NCBI GenBank assembly: GCA_023409535.1
Contig: JAEYGZ010000039.1
Span: forward strand, 1-64,000
DNA from: Bacillota bacterium
GTDB taxonomy: Bacteria; Bacillota; Clostridia; Lachnospirales; Lachnospiraceae
Direction of reading: 5' to 3'
DNA: 64,000 bases
Below, piece by piece: positions 41,795 through 51,093 of this stretch (position 1 is the first letter of the stretch; every line of letters starts with the position of its first letter). A model generated the notes under the pieces. The model had not been told where the DNA came from. It worked only from the letters and a program-made list of their open reading frames with translations, and made no database searches. A program made the translations under genes and the position numbers.

Positions 41795-42631
41795 ATGAGT
41801 ACTTATAAAGAATTATTGCAGACTGGACGTGAATTACTGAAACAGCAGGAAATAGCAGATGCCGATGTGGATGCATGGTATCTGCTTGCCCATGTCTTTA
41901 GGATAAATCGAACCGATCTCCTCCTTGGGGGTGATAAGCCGGTACCATTAGCAGAAGAGGAAGCATATCTTCAGCTGATCCATATGCGGATGACACATGT
42001 ACCGCTGCAGCATATTACCGGTACCCAGGAATTCATGGGCCTGGATTTTGACGTAAACAGTCATGTTTTGGTTCCAAGGCAGGACACCGAGATACTCGTT
42101 GAGGAGGTTCTGAAGGTTTGTGAGGGGAAATCGGTCCTTGATATGTGCACCGGATCCGGTTGCATTATTATCAGCATTGCCAAGCTTGGCAGGCCGAGCC
42201 GTGCAGTGGGTGCCGATATCTCTGAGAATGCACTTGAGGTGGCAGCAGGAAATGTCCGTAAGCATAGAATAAATGTGGAGCTGTTTCATAGCGATCTCTT
42301 TGAGCGGATTGAGGGTAAGTTTGATATCATTGTATCTAACCCGCCGTATATTCCAACCGATGAGATGAAAGATTTGATGCCGGAGGTAAGAGATTATGAA
42401 CCAAGGACAGCACTTGATGGAAGCCCGGATGGACTTCTTTTTTACCGTAGGATTACATCCGCATTAGCGGATTATTTAAACCCTGGCGGTTATATCTTTT
42501 ATGAGATAGGTCATAATCAAGGGGACGAGGTCAGACAAATCCTTGCAGAGCGGGGGTTTACAGAGATAAGAATAGTAAAAGACTTAAGCGGCCTTGACCG
42601 TGTGGTTGGTGCGGTGAAAGGATTACTTTGA
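41795..42631 (+). CDS. prmC: Peptide chain release factor N5-glutamine methyltransferase
   Basis: This 278-residue enzyme methylates the Gln of the GGQ motif of release factors. It has PLQHITGTQEFMGLDF and VLVPRQDTEILVE near residues 70-105. The SAM site is VLDMCTGSGCIIIS, the NPPY catalytic motif is in IVSNPPYIP, and YEIGHNQGDEV is near the end. It lies just upstream of prfA, its substrate, across 81 bases. Confidence 0.95.
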   Translation: MSTYKELLQTGRELLKQQEIADADVDAWYLLAHVFRINRTDLLLGGDKPVPLAEEEAYLQLIHMRMTHVPLQHITGTQEFMGLDFDVNSHVLVPRQDTEILVEEVLKVCEGKSVLDMCTGSGCIIISIAKLGRPSRAVGADISENALEVAAGNVRKHRINVELFHSDLFERIEGKFDIIVSNPPYIPTDEMKDLMPEVRDYEPRTALDGSPDGLLFYRRITSALADYLNPGGYIFYEIGHNQGDEVRQILAERGFTEIRIVKDLSGLDRVVGAVKGLL

Positions 42632-42712
42632 CACCGTTAATCATTTGGAAAGATATTGTTCCATTTTGTTAAGAAAGGATTTTGATTGATATTAGATGGA
42701 GGTTATACAGTT

Positions 42713-43786
42713 ATGTTTGATAAATTAGAGGATCTTCTGATTCGTTTTCAGGAAATTGAAGATGAGATGATGAGCCCCGATGTTTTAAATGATCAGAAAA
42801 ATTATATGAAGCTTCGTAAGGAGCATGCTGACCTTTCTGAGATTGTTGAAAAATATAAGGAATATAAGACGACCCAGCAAAGCGTTGAGGAAAGTCTGGC
42901 AATGATCGATGAAGAAAGCGATGAGGAGCTTCGTGAACTGGCGAAGGAGGAACTGAGTGAATGTAAGCAGCGTATTCCTAAAATTGAGGAGGAATTAAAG
43001 ATACTGCTTCTTCCCAAGGACCCAAATGATGAGAAGAACGTAATCGTAGAAATCCGCGGCGGTGCCGGCGGTGACGAGGCAGCGTTATTTGCGGCCGAAT
43101 TATATCGTATGTATGTGATGTATGCAGAGCGCAACCGTTGGAAGATTGATATGATGAACTTAAATGAGAATGGTATTGGTGGTTATAAGGAAGTAATCTT
43201 TATGATCAACGGCAAGGGTGCGTATTCCAAGCTGAAATATGAGAGCGGTGTTCACCGCGTTCAGCGTGTTCCGGTAACCGAATCCGGCGGTAGAATTCAC
43301 ACCTCCACCTCCACAGTGGCAATTATGCCGGAGGCTGAAGAGGTGGATGTAGACCTGGATATGAATGACTGTAAATTTGATGTATTCCGTGCCTCCGGTA
43401 ATGGCGGACAGTGCGTTAATACAACGGACTCTGCGGTAAGGCTGACTCATATCCCCACAGGTATCGTTATCTCCTGCCAGGACGAGAAGTCACAGCTTAA
43501 GAATAAGGATAAGGCAATTCGTGTACTTCGTGCAAAGCTATATGATCTGGAGATGGAGAAGGCTCGCAGTGCAGAAGCGGAGGCAAGAAAAAGTCAGGTT
43601 GGAACCGGAGACCGCTCTGAGAAGATCAGAACCTATAATTTTCCTCAGGGACGCGTAACAGACCACAGAATTAATCTGACCATGTACCAGATTGATAAGG
43701 TCATGGACGGTGACCTGGATGTTCTGGTTGACAGTTTAGTCGCCGCCGACCAGGCAGCAAAGCTGACAAAGTTGAATGAACAGTGA
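42713..43786 (+). CDS. prfA: Peptide chain release factor 1
   Basis: This 357-residue factor reads UAA and UAG. The codon-recognition region and the GGQ motif (SGNGGQCVNTTDSAVRLTH, about residue 225) are intact, and the terminal region ends AKLTKLNEQ. An in-frame TTG/ATT-type extension starts 27 bases upstream, but GGAGG lies ten bases before ATG 42713. Its last codons lie in the first copy of a 57-bp tandem repeat (43753-43866), which leaves the reading frame and stop in the first unit unaffected. Confidence 0.96.
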   Translation: MFDKLEDLLIRFQEIEDEMMSPDVLNDQKNYMKLRKEHADLSEIVEKYKEYKTTQQSVEESLAMIDEESDEELRELAKEELSECKQRIPKIEEELKILLLPKDPNDEKNVIVEIRGGAGGDEAALFAAELYRMYVMYAERNRWKIDMMNLNENGIGGYKEVIFMINGKGAYSKLKYESGVHRVQRVPVTESGGRIHTSTSTVAIMPEAEEVDVDLDMNDCKFDVFRASGNGGQCVNTTDSAVRLTHIPTGIVISCQDEKSQLKNKDKAIRVLRAKLYDLEMEKARSAEAEARKSQVGTGDRSEKIRTYNFPQGRVTDHRINLTMYQIDKVMDGDLDVLVDSLVAADQAAKLTKLNEQ

Positions 43787-43876
43787 TTTGCCTGGTCGGC
43801 TACGACCAAGGCAGCAAAGCTGACAAAGTTGAATGAACAGTGATTTGCCTGGTCGGCTACGACCAAGGCAGTTAAC
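43753..43876 (+). repeat. 57-bp tandem duplication of the prfA 3' end
   Basis: Copy 1 is 43753-43809, copy 2 is 43810-43866, and a partial third copy begins at 43867. The unit covers GGCAGCAAAGCTGACAAAGT, the last codons and stop of prfA, then GCCTGGTCG-GCTA-CGACCA, which can fold as a hairpin with AGGC. Copies 1 and 2 are near-identical, so the duplication is recent. Confidence 0.93.
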
Positions 43877-43899
43877 ATGTTGAATGAAGGTTTAATACG

Positions 43900-44703
43900 A
43901 TGAAGCAGAAGACGGTTATCAGTAGTTTAAGTAACGGGCAGATGAGGAATCTGACCCTGCTCCAGAAGAAAGCGAAGGAGCGGGAGGACCAGGGCGTCTT
44001 TGTTGTTGAAGGTCTGAAGATGTTTGAAGAGGCGAAGGAAGCGGGGCTTCTTCTGAAGGCATATGCTTCGGAAAGCTTTTATCAGGAAACCGTTGCAGAT
44101 AAACCCGGATATTTCGATGATATTGAGTATGAGATAGTTACGGATACGGTGTTTCGGGAGGTTTCGGATACGATGACTCCTCAGGGTATTTTGGGAACCG
44201 TGAAGATTAAGCAATGTTCCCTGGGGCAAATATTGGATCATCCCAAGGCATGCCTTTTGCTTCTGGAGGATATCCGTGATCCCGGTAATCTCGGCACGAT
44301 GATTCGTACGGCGGAAGGTGCCGGCGTTACCGGAATTATCAGTACCAGTACCTCTGTGGATTTATATAATCCCAAGGTCATTCGTGCCACCATGGGCTCG
44401 ATCTACCGGGTTCCCTTCTATCAGGCCGAGGATTTCTATGAGGTATTGCAAAGCGTCAGGCAGCATGGAATAACAATCTTTGCAGCCCATCTCCAGGGAA
44501 TTCCCTATGACACGGAAGGAAGCTTTCTAAAGAACTGCGCCTTCTTAATCGGAAATGAGGCAAATGGTTTATCTGACCGCGCCTCTTCCCTGGCGGATAC
44601 TCTGATTAAGATACCGATGGAGGGCAAGGTTGAATCCCTCAATGCAGCAGTAGCGGCAGCAATTTTGATGTATGAGGCGGCAAGGCAGAGAAGAGTCAGC
44701 TAA
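43900..44703 (+). CDS. TrmH/SpoU-family RNA methyltransferase
   Basis: This 267-residue SPOUT enzyme has an N-terminal substrate-binding domain (about 1-95, beginning VISSLSNGQMRNLTLL). The SpoU catalytic domain shows LLLEDIRDPGNLGTMIRTAEG (motif 1), IIST.. VIRATMGSIYRVPF, and the C-terminal IPMEGKVESLNAAVAAAILMYE that forms the trefoil knot SAM site. It is a ribose 2'-O-methyltransferase of rRNA or tRNA; the exact target is not determinable. GAAGG lies eight bases before the ATG. Confidence 0.92.
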   Translation: MKQKTVISSLSNGQMRNLTLLQKKAKEREDQGVFVVEGLKMFEEAKEAGLLLKAYASESFYQETVADKPGYFDDIEYEIVTDTVFREVSDTMTPQGILGTVKIKQCSLGQILDHPKACLLLLEDIRDPGNLGTMIRTAEGAGVTGIISTSTSVDLYNPKVIRATMGSIYRVPFYQAEDFYEVLQSVRQHGITIFAAHLQGIPYDTEGSFLKNCAFLIGNEANGLSDRASSLADTLIKIPMEGKVESLNAAVAAAILMYEAARQRRVS

Positions 44704-44750
44704 CAAGAGCCTTCCGAATAATTGTGCAATGGAATTGAGAACAAAAATAT

Positions 44751-44797
44751 AATCATGTCAATTTGGGAGGGTATCCTTTAATTGACATGATTTTTTA
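44751..44797 (+). terminator. Intrinsic terminator after trmH
   Basis: AATCATGTCAATT and AATTGACATGATT pair perfectly over 13 bp around a 16-base loop, and TTTTTAT follows. Confidence 0.9.
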
Positions 44798-44904
44798 TCC
44801 CCCTTTCTCTAATTAAAAAGGCCTAAAGTACTTGACAAAAAATGACTGTAAGAGCAAACTTTAACTATTACTACAAAAGAAAGTTTGCGGAGGTTAAAAG
44901 GTCA

Positions 44905-47103
44905 TTGAAAAAAAGGCTGACGGGAATTATGAATGATAGAAAGAAACCTATCTGGGTGGTTGTACAGATGATGGCTTTAACAGCCCTGCTTATGGGCTGC
45001 GCAGCGCAGCCAGGTGCTACAGTGGACGGATTAAGCGATGAGGCAGTGCAACAAGTTACTGATGATAATGCATTGCAGCAGAACGAGGTTGTTACACAAA
45101 TAAATAATCTGCGCGTGTTAACAGCGCAGGACCGGTTCGAGAACGGAAAAATGTTTGAAGCTGTTGAGGGAGAATTCGTAACTTCTTTTTCGGAGAAAGC
45201 GGCATCAGTGACGATACCTGATGCCAGGAAGGGCGAAAGCGCTGCCGGCATCGGGGCAGGAGATGGAAGCTGGGGGAATGGTCCCCTATTATTTTTGGAT
45301 TCCATCCCGGACAAGAATATCTATCTTTACGGGTATAACGATATCAATGACCCCGGCTGCGGGCTGATCCTGGATATGGGTAAAGAACAGCACATCTATG
45401 CTTTTCCATATCGATATATGACGAATACATTATTGGCGCCGGATATCTATAGGAGCAGTGACAGCAGCAAACTCTACGTATCCTGCCATACCGGCGGCGG
45501 TACCGGGGTATCGGTGTCTGAACTATATGTCTTTCAGGTTGACAATAATCAAGTGGAACCTTACTATGTGGACATCAATGATCTGGCGAATAGTCTGAGC
45601 GATAAAATCGCTATGGCATATGATGCAGAAAGCAAAAGGGTGACAGTCAGTTCTGCAGGCAAGGAGATTATAACGGACAGCCTGTTTACCATCGGGGGAG
45701 CTGACGGAGCGAATACGGTACCGGACAGTTTTTACTGCGGAGATCAAATCAGCTATATCATAGACGGGGACTCTATCCGGGTATCCTGGGTGCCTACGCT
45801 TTATACTCAGGAAGGATCAGGGGCACAATGCTATCTGGAGAATTTGGTATCCCTTGAAGCAGATATAAGCTTTATCTATGATAGTCATGGAGACATTTCC
45901 GGCTTTGATATAGGTGAAGTTAAGGCAGAAAATGTGATACAAAAGGTACAAAGAGAAGTTGAGCTGTCGTCCCAGGATGGAGCGACCGCAGCGAAGGGGG
46001 ATTTTGACGGCGACAGCTTAACAGATTATGTGAGTGTGGAAAGTAACAAGGATGGTGCTGTTCTCACGGTTGACTTCGGAAACGGAGCGGAAGTCATCAA
46101 ATCCATCAGCGGTTCTTATGTATCATGGATGGATCTGAATACGGTAAAGGCTGGCGATTTTAACGGAGATGGAAGAGATGAGATCGTTTTTGCGCCGATT
46201 ATTTACGGGAGCAACTATGGAGGAAGGGAGCTTTATATCTACCGTGCGGAAAAGGCTGAGCTTATTGCGATGCCGCTGGATTGTATAAAAAATACCGCTG
46301 TGGAATATGAGCAGCCGGATAGCCTTAATGAAGATTATATGTGTGTCGGCGTCTCAGTTGTTCATACCGACAATGGGCAGCTTCTGCGCATACGGCGGCT
46401 GCTTAATGCACAGGTAAACAGCGCGTGGTATGTGGATGTCCGGTGGAATGAGAAAGCCTGGCAGATTGAAAATGTCAGTAACGGTTTGGCCTACGGTGAT
46501 GAAGCCGTTTATGAGTATACAGGAAAGCTTTCGATTGCGGGCAGGCAGCAAAAATGCAATATTCTTGTTCATAAAACCCAAGAAGGAAACGGTAACTTTC
46601 AGATGAACTTTACCTTCCTTGATTCAGGGTCGGGAGAGACATTACAGCAGCTGCAATATAGTAAGTATCGTGATGATTTTATGCCCGGTACGCTTCGAGA
46701 CGGCTGCCGGATTGTTGATGTCAACCAGGATGGAAATGATGATATTATGCTGGATTTGGGGGTATATGGCTGGGCACAGCTTTATGCATGTTTTGTTTAT
46801 GATTCTTCCGGCAATAAGTTTGTTCAGGTTCCTGAATTTGAAGAGCACCCTTTTCCGGAGGTGATCAACGGAAAAGGAATCATTTTGTTCCATGGGAAGG
46901 ATGACGCAGCCGCACAATGGGTGGAGAAATATCAGGTCAAAGGTAACCGGCTTTCTATGCTGGGTCGTCTTACGCAAACCGTGGGGCAGTCGGGTATACG
47001 GTACACGGAGGAAACCATGATCGCCGGAGCCTTGGTTAAAAGGAAAGCAAATGTGACTGCAAAGGAAATCGATGATTTTGAAGCGTGGCATATGTGGACA
47101 TAA
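44905..47103 (+). CDS. Lipoprotein with FG-GAP/VCBS-like repeats
   Basis: This 732-residue secreted lipoprotein has a basic N-terminus, a hydrophobic stretch and the lipobox LLMGC (Cys near residue 39). The middle and C-terminal parts hold Asp-rich FG-GAP/VCBS-like motifs, KGDFDGDSLTDYV (about 364), AGDFNGDGRDEIV (about 415) and DVNQDGNDDIML (about 604), which suggest a calcium-binding beta-propeller. The function is unknown. The frame extends to ATG 44842, but that lies on a TTGACA promoter-like site. TTG 44905 has GGAGG upstream; ATG 44929 is an alternative. A terminator follows. Confidence 0.72.
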   Translation: MKKRLTGIMNDRKKPIWVVVQMMALTALLMGCAAQPGATVDGLSDEAVQQVTDDNALQQNEVVTQINNLRVLTAQDRFENGKMFEAVEGEFVTSFSEKAASVTIPDARKGESAAGIGAGDGSWGNGPLLFLDSIPDKNIYLYGYNDINDPGCGLILDMGKEQHIYAFPYRYMTNTLLAPDIYRSSDSSKLYVSCHTGGGTGVSVSELYVFQVDNNQVEPYYVDINDLANSLSDKIAMAYDAESKRVTVSSAGKEIITDSLFTIGGADGANTVPDSFYCGDQISYIIDGDSIRVSWVPTLYTQEGSGAQCYLENLVSLEADISFIYDSHGDISGFDIGEVKAENVIQKVQREVELSSQDGATAAKGDFDGDSLTDYVSVESNKDGAVLTVDFGNGAEVIKSISGSYVSWMDLNTVKAGDFNGDGRDEIVFAPIIYGSNYGGRELYIYRAEKAELIAMPLDCIKNTAVEYEQPDSLNEDYMCVGVSVVHTDNGQLLRIRRLLNAQVNSAWYVDVRWNEKAWQIENVSNGLAYGDEAVYEYTGKLSIAGRQQKCNILVHKTQEGNGNFQMNFTFLDSGSGETLQQLQYSKYRDDFMPGTLRDGCRIVDVNQDGNDDIMLDLGVYGWAQLYACFVYDSSGNKFVQVPEFEEHPFPEVINGKGIILFHGKDDAAAQWVEKYQVKGNRLSMLGRLTQTVGQSGIRYTEETMIAGALVKRKANVTAKEIDDFEAWHMWT

Positions 47104-47109
47104 TTATAT

Positions 47110-47148
47110 AAAATAGCCCGGGGGTTGAAAATCCTGGGTTATTTTATG
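47110..47148 (+). terminator. Terminator after the FG-GAP lipoprotein gene
   Basis: AAATAGCCC..GGGG and CC.GGGTTATTTT arms with a TTGAAAAT loop end in TTTTATG. The stem is imperfect. Confidence 0.7.
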
Positions 47149-47201
47149 TAAAAATACACATAATAGTAGGAGCCTGATTATAATCGGAAGGAGGTACATG
47201 A

Positions 47202-47450
47202 TTGACAAATGCGATTTACTGGCTCCTGTTAATGGCATTATTGATTCTCATCGAAGTCTTTACCCTTGGTATGACTGCCGTCTGGTTTGCAGTTGGTGCC
47301 CTGGCGGCATTCCTGGTATCCTTATTCTACGACAACCTTTTCATTGAAATACTTCTGTTTGCATTGATATCCCTGGCGCTGCTTTATACCGTTAAACCTC
47401 TGGTAAGAAAATACTTCAACCCCAAAAGCAGGAAATTTAGACAAAAATAA
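47202..47450 (+). CDS. Small NfeD-like membrane protein
   Basis: This 82-residue protein has three hydrophobic helices (about 5-25, 28-47, 50-68) and a basic C-terminus, the size and layout of the membrane part of NfeD proteins without the OB domain. NfeD proteins pair with stomatin-like or SPFH proteins, but none is adjacent. The start is TTG with GGAGG eight bases upstream; an out-of-frame ATG at 47198 gives no plausible product. The family assignment is tentative. Confidence 0.6.
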   Translation: MTNAIYWLLLMALLILIEVFTLGMTAVWFAVGALAAFLVSLFYDNLFIEILLFALISLALLYTVKPLVRKYFNPKSRKFRQK

Positions 47451-47485
47451 GCGTACACGTTAAGAAAAATTTAAGCTTTTTTATC

Positions 47486-47514
47486 TTGATAATCTTCAAG
47501 GGTTGAGATATTAT
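47486..47514 (+). promoter_or_regulatory. Probable promoter of the LtaS-like gene
   Basis: TTGATA (47486-47491) and TATTAT (47509-47514) are 17 bases apart, about 90 bases before the start codon. Confidence 0.6.
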
Positions 47515-47604
47515 ATTCCTTAGCTTAAAGCATGACATATAATCGTATCATGTCTGGTATACGATTTGTTTCAACGCATAATACAGCATGGCGGGGGAAG
47601 ATTT

Positions 47605-49443
47605 ATGAAAAAGTTGAAGGAATTATTAATCTCTCCATATTTTGTCATCCTTTTATTTGTATTAAAGATGATGGTGTATTACTCACTGATTGAGGTTCAC
47701 AGGATGGAGCTTGTGATGATCGGCCTTAGTCTGGTAGTTTGGGGAGCTCTTTTTATTTGTTTTGGAAGAAGTAAGATTAAGGGTAAGAAGGTAATATTCC
47801 TGGCGGTATATTTTCTTCTTAGCTTACTTATGTTTGCCGATACAATGTACTACAACTATTATAACCAAACGGTATCCATCAAACAGCTCTGGCAGGCGAA
47901 AAGCGTGGCAGCGGTTCCGAAAAGCTTCCTTGCAACGATTATTCCGGCGAGCTTCCTGCTGTTCCTGGATATTCCCTTTGCATACATGAGCTTTAAGAAA
48001 TATATTACCAAGGAAATACTGCAAAAGCTCTATCCCTGGCGCGGATTAAAATATGCTCTTTATGTCCTGACGGCAGTGATTATTACCCTGGTTGTCAATC
48101 CGTTTCATTCGGCCGCCATCGAGAGTGTTAATAATATGGAGTTCTTTACGAGTCATGTAAATGACATCTATGAAACCATCTCTGAGAATCTGGATCAGGA
48201 GGAAATGCCCCAGGAGGAGATACTTGAGGTATTGAATGATGTACCGCCGGAACCTATGTATCCGTTGTATCAGGGGATCGGTGAGGGCAAGAATCTGGTG
48301 GTAATACAGCTGGAAGCTTTTCAGGATTTTGTTATCGGTAAAGAATATAACGGACAGGAGCTGACTCCAAACTTAAACCGTCTGATCGAAGGCGATACAT
48401 TATATTTTGATAATTATTATTCTAACATAGGAAAAGGCAATACTGCTGATGCGGAATTCTCCACACTGAACAGCCTGTATCCGGTGATTGACGGTGAAAG
48501 CTACCGGCTGTTTCAGGATAATACTTATAACGGCCTTCCCTGGCTGATGAGAGATAAGGGGTATTATTCCTTTGCAATCCATGGGTATAAAGGCGAGTTC
48601 TGGAACAGGGAGAATGCTTATCCCAACGAGGGTTTTCAGGATTTCTACAGTCTGGAAGATTTGACCCAGGATGAGATTATCGGTATGGGAATCTCGGATA
48701 AATCCATGTTCCGCCAACTGGTATCCATCCTGCAAAGCCATAAGAGTCCGACATTTACCTTTGCGATCACACTTTCCGGACATCATCCCTTTGAAATTGA
48801 TGATCAATATATCACCTTGAATTTAAAAGAAGAAGATAAGGACACAAAGTTTGGAGATTATCTTGAGGTTATTCATTATGTGGATGAGGCAATCGGGCAA
48901 TTCGTTACCGATCTTAAGGCAGCCGGCCTGTATGATAATACGGTGATCGCTCTTTACGGTGATCATCATGGAATGAACTGCGGTATGGAAGAAATTATGG
49001 ACCAGATGAATGCAATTATCGGACGTACCTATGATTATGATGAGATGTTAAATGTTCCACTGATCATAAATGTACCCGGAAGCGGTGTTCATAAGACCAT
49101 CCATACCACCGGAGGACAGGTTGATTTTATGCCGACCATTGCGAATATCATGGGGCTGACTTTGGATGATGCCTTTATCGTGGGACAGGATCTGGCAAAT
49201 GCACAGGATGGATTTGTCGCGTTTACCTCTTATCTGTTTGAAGGATCCTTTGCTACCAATGATGTGATGTTTGAAATATCCAGAGAAGGCATCTTTGAAG
49301 GAAGCCGTGCCTGGAAGATTGGCACCAATGAACCCGTGGATGCGGCTCTATACAAAGAACAATATGAGAAGGCAATCCTGCTTAAGGATACCTCCAAGGA
49401 GATTATGGAGCAGAACCTGATTGCGAACTTTATCACTCATTAA
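47605..49443 (+). CDS. LTA synthase-family sulfatase-like glycerol phosphotransferase
   Basis: This 612-residue protein has an N-terminal block of about five membrane helices (about 5-165) and a large extracellular sulfatase-type domain (about 225-600) with the catalytic Thr280 in SNIGKGNTADAEF, IQLEAFQ (metal Glu) and YGDHHG (metal Asp/His). It has the layout of LtaS-type enzymes, which use phosphatidylglycerol to build glycerol-phosphate polymers on the outer membrane face. The product of this homologue is not known. A start at 47566 is possible in frame, but GGGGGAAG precedes 47605. Confidence 0.88.
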   Translation: MKKLKELLISPYFVILLFVLKMMVYYSLIEVHRMELVMIGLSLVVWGALFICFGRSKIKGKKVIFLAVYFLLSLLMFADTMYYNYYNQTVSIKQLWQAKSVAAVPKSFLATIIPASFLLFLDIPFAYMSFKKYITKEILQKLYPWRGLKYALYVLTAVIITLVVNPFHSAAIESVNNMEFFTSHVNDIYETISENLDQEEMPQEEILEVLNDVPPEPMYPLYQGIGEGKNLVVIQLEAFQDFVIGKEYNGQELTPNLNRLIEGDTLYFDNYYSNIGKGNTADAEFSTLNSLYPVIDGESYRLFQDNTYNGLPWLMRDKGYYSFAIHGYKGEFWNRENAYPNEGFQDFYSLEDLTQDEIIGMGISDKSMFRQLVSILQSHKSPTFTFAITLSGHHPFEIDDQYITLNLKEEDKDTKFGDYLEVIHYVDEAIGQFVTDLKAAGLYDNTVIALYGDHHGMNCGMEEIMDQMNAIIGRTYDYDEMLNVPLIINVPGSGVHKTIHTTGGQVDFMPTIANIMGLTLDDAFIVGQDLANAQDGFVAFTSYLFEGSFATNDVMFEISREGIFEGSRAWKIGTNEPVDAALYKEQYEKAILLKDTSKEIMEQNLIANFITH

Positions 49444-49456
49444 TAAAATAACCGGA

Positions 49457-49502
49457 AAAGTCGCCGTGATTATCTGTTGAAGATAACACGGCGATTTTTT
49501 AT
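49457..49502 (+). terminator. Intrinsic terminator after the LtaS-like gene
   Basis: AAAAGTCGCCGTG.TTATC and GATAA.ACGGCGA..TTTT arms around TGTTGAA form a long stem ending in TTTTTT. Confidence 0.9.
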
Positions 49503-49544
49503 CCATTGCAATTAAATATCATTTCCTTTCGCAGTATTATTTCC

Positions 49545-49573
49545 TTGACAAATATTCTAAATTGGAATAATGT
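49545..49573 (+). promoter_or_regulatory. Probable argF promoter
   Basis: TTGACA (49545-49550) is a perfect -35, and TAATGT lies 17 bases further on. The 115 bases to the start are AT-rich and include the dyad ATTCTAAATTGGAAT overlapping the spacer; I could not assign an ArgR box with confidence. Confidence 0.6.
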
Positions 49574-49688
49574 ATAAATAATCATTATAAAGAATAAATA
49601 TAAATTATTTATGGTTTGTGCGCCGATAATCGGTAAAGTATATCTGAGAGCAGTAAGATGGAATATCGGCGGCAGAAGGGAGGATATT

Positions 49689-50627
49689 ATGAATTTAAAA
49701 GGACGAAGCTTACTTACATTAAAGGATTTTACACCGGAGGAGATTGATTATCTGCTGGAGCTGGCAGCAGAACTGAAGGCAAAGAAAAAGCAGGGGATTA
49801 CAGGAACCAGCTTAATGGGCAAGAACATCGCTTTGATTTTTGAAAAGCCCTCCACCAGAACCCGCTGTGCCTTTACGGTGGGATGCGCGGATGAGGGCGG
49901 ACATCCGGAATATCTGGGCAAGGATGATATCCAGCTGGGGCATAAGGAGAGTGTGGAGGATACCGCCAGGGTTTTGGGACGTATGTTTGACGGAATAGAA
50001 TTTCGCGGTTTTAAGCAGGAGACTGTGGAAAAGCTTGCGAAATACAGTGGGGTTCCCGTGTGGAACGGTCTGACAGACAGTGACCATCCGACGCAAATTC
50101 TCGCAGACTTCTTGACTTTGAAAGAGCAGTTTGGTAAACTAAAGGGATTAAAGCTTGTGTATGTCGGAGACGGCCGCAATAATATGGCAAACAGTCTGAT
50201 GATCGGTTCTGCTAAGATGGGAATCGATTTTACCATATTAGCGCCGAAGGCGCTCTGGCCGGAACAATCACTGATCACCTGCTGTGAGGAATATGCCAAC
50301 GCAGCCGGCAGTAAAATCATTGTGTCGGATTCCCTTGATGACATTCAGGGCGCCGATGCGGTGTATACCGATGTCTGGTGCTCTATGGGTGAAGAGGACT
50401 TGGCAGCAGAACGTATTGCGCTCCTAAAGCCTTATCAGGTCAATGATACGCTGCTTTCCCTTACCGGGAAGCCCGGGACCATTTTCCTGCATTGTCTTCC
50501 TGCCGTAAAGGGTAAGGAGGTTACTGAGGAAGTATTTGAGCGTTTTGCGGATGTGGTCTTTGACGAGGCGGAGAACAGGATGCATACCATCAAAGCAGTG
50601 ATGGTTGCGACTGCAGGAAATAGTTAG
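49689..50627 (+). CDS. argF: Ornithine carbamoyltransferase
   Basis: This 312-residue enzyme makes citrulline from ornithine and carbamoyl phosphate, or runs in reverse in arginine deiminase catabolism. The carbamoyl-phosphate motif is EKPSTRTRCAF, with DHPTQILAD, DVWCSMGEE and the ornithine-binding HCLPAVKGKEV. The frame is open 26 codons further upstream, but GGGAGG lies five bases before ATG 49689. No other arginine genes are adjacent, so the direction cannot be decided. Confidence 0.94.
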   Translation: MNLKGRSLLTLKDFTPEEIDYLLELAAELKAKKKQGITGTSLMGKNIALIFEKPSTRTRCAFTVGCADEGGHPEYLGKDDIQLGHKESVEDTARVLGRMFDGIEFRGFKQETVEKLAKYSGVPVWNGLTDSDHPTQILADFLTLKEQFGKLKGLKLVYVGDGRNNMANSLMIGSAKMGIDFTILAPKALWPEQSLITCCEEYANAAGSKIIVSDSLDDIQGADAVYTDVWCSMGEEDLAAERIALLKPYQVNDTLLSLTGKPGTIFLHCLPAVKGKEVTEEVFERFADVVFDEAENRMHTIKAVMVATAGNS

Positions 50628-50694
50628 GCAGAAGAAAGTGTGAAAATCATAGAGGATCACACGGTCAGCTGTGAGAAAGGCATGGTTTATTAAC

Positions 50695-51042
50695 ATGGAT
50701 GATAGAGTTGTTTTATGTGCCGGCAGTGCATATGAGAAAAAATTCTGGATGAATGATGATTTCAATGGATTACCGGAACAGATTAAGCAGGAGCTTAAGA
50801 TAATGTGCGTTTTATTTACTGAGGATGTGGGCGGAATCCTGTCCATGGAATTTGAAGAGGACGGCACATTGATCATGAAGGTGGATTCCGAGGAAAATGA
50901 TTATTTGTATGATGAAATCGGAAGTGTCCTAAAGATAAAGCAGCTTCAAAGAGAAAAATCAGAGCTTTTGGAGGCCTTGGAGCTTTATTACCGGGTATTT
51001 TTCCTGGGGGAAAATGCTGCCGATCTCTTGTCGGATCAGTGA
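50695..51042 (+). CDS. DUF6145 family protein
   Basis: This 115-residue cytoplasmic protein resembles the DUF6145 family common in Lachnospiraceae, with VVLCAGSAYEKKFW near the N-terminus and LPEQIKQELKIMCVLFTEDVGGIL in the middle. Its function is unknown. The frame opens with GTG at 50671; the ATG at 50695 gives the family-like MDDRVVLCAGSAYEKK. The ribosome-binding site is weak in either case. It is the second gene after argF and precedes coaX by about 50 bases. Confidence 0.78.
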   Translation: MDDRVVLCAGSAYEKKFWMNDDFNGLPEQIKQELKIMCVLFTEDVGGILSMEFEEDGTLIMKVDSEENDYLYDEIGSVLKIKQLQREKSELLEALELYYRVFFLGENAADLLSDQ

Positions 51043-51093
51043 CGGCAGGTTGGCTGGTGTGCACAGTTAGTATATAGTTCAGGAGGAAGATTC

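Noticed and set aside
47198..47300. ATG at 47198 with a perfect ribosome site, in another frame from the NfeD-like gene.
   Set aside because: It gives a short peptide without plausible composition; the TTG four bases later opens a typical membrane protein.
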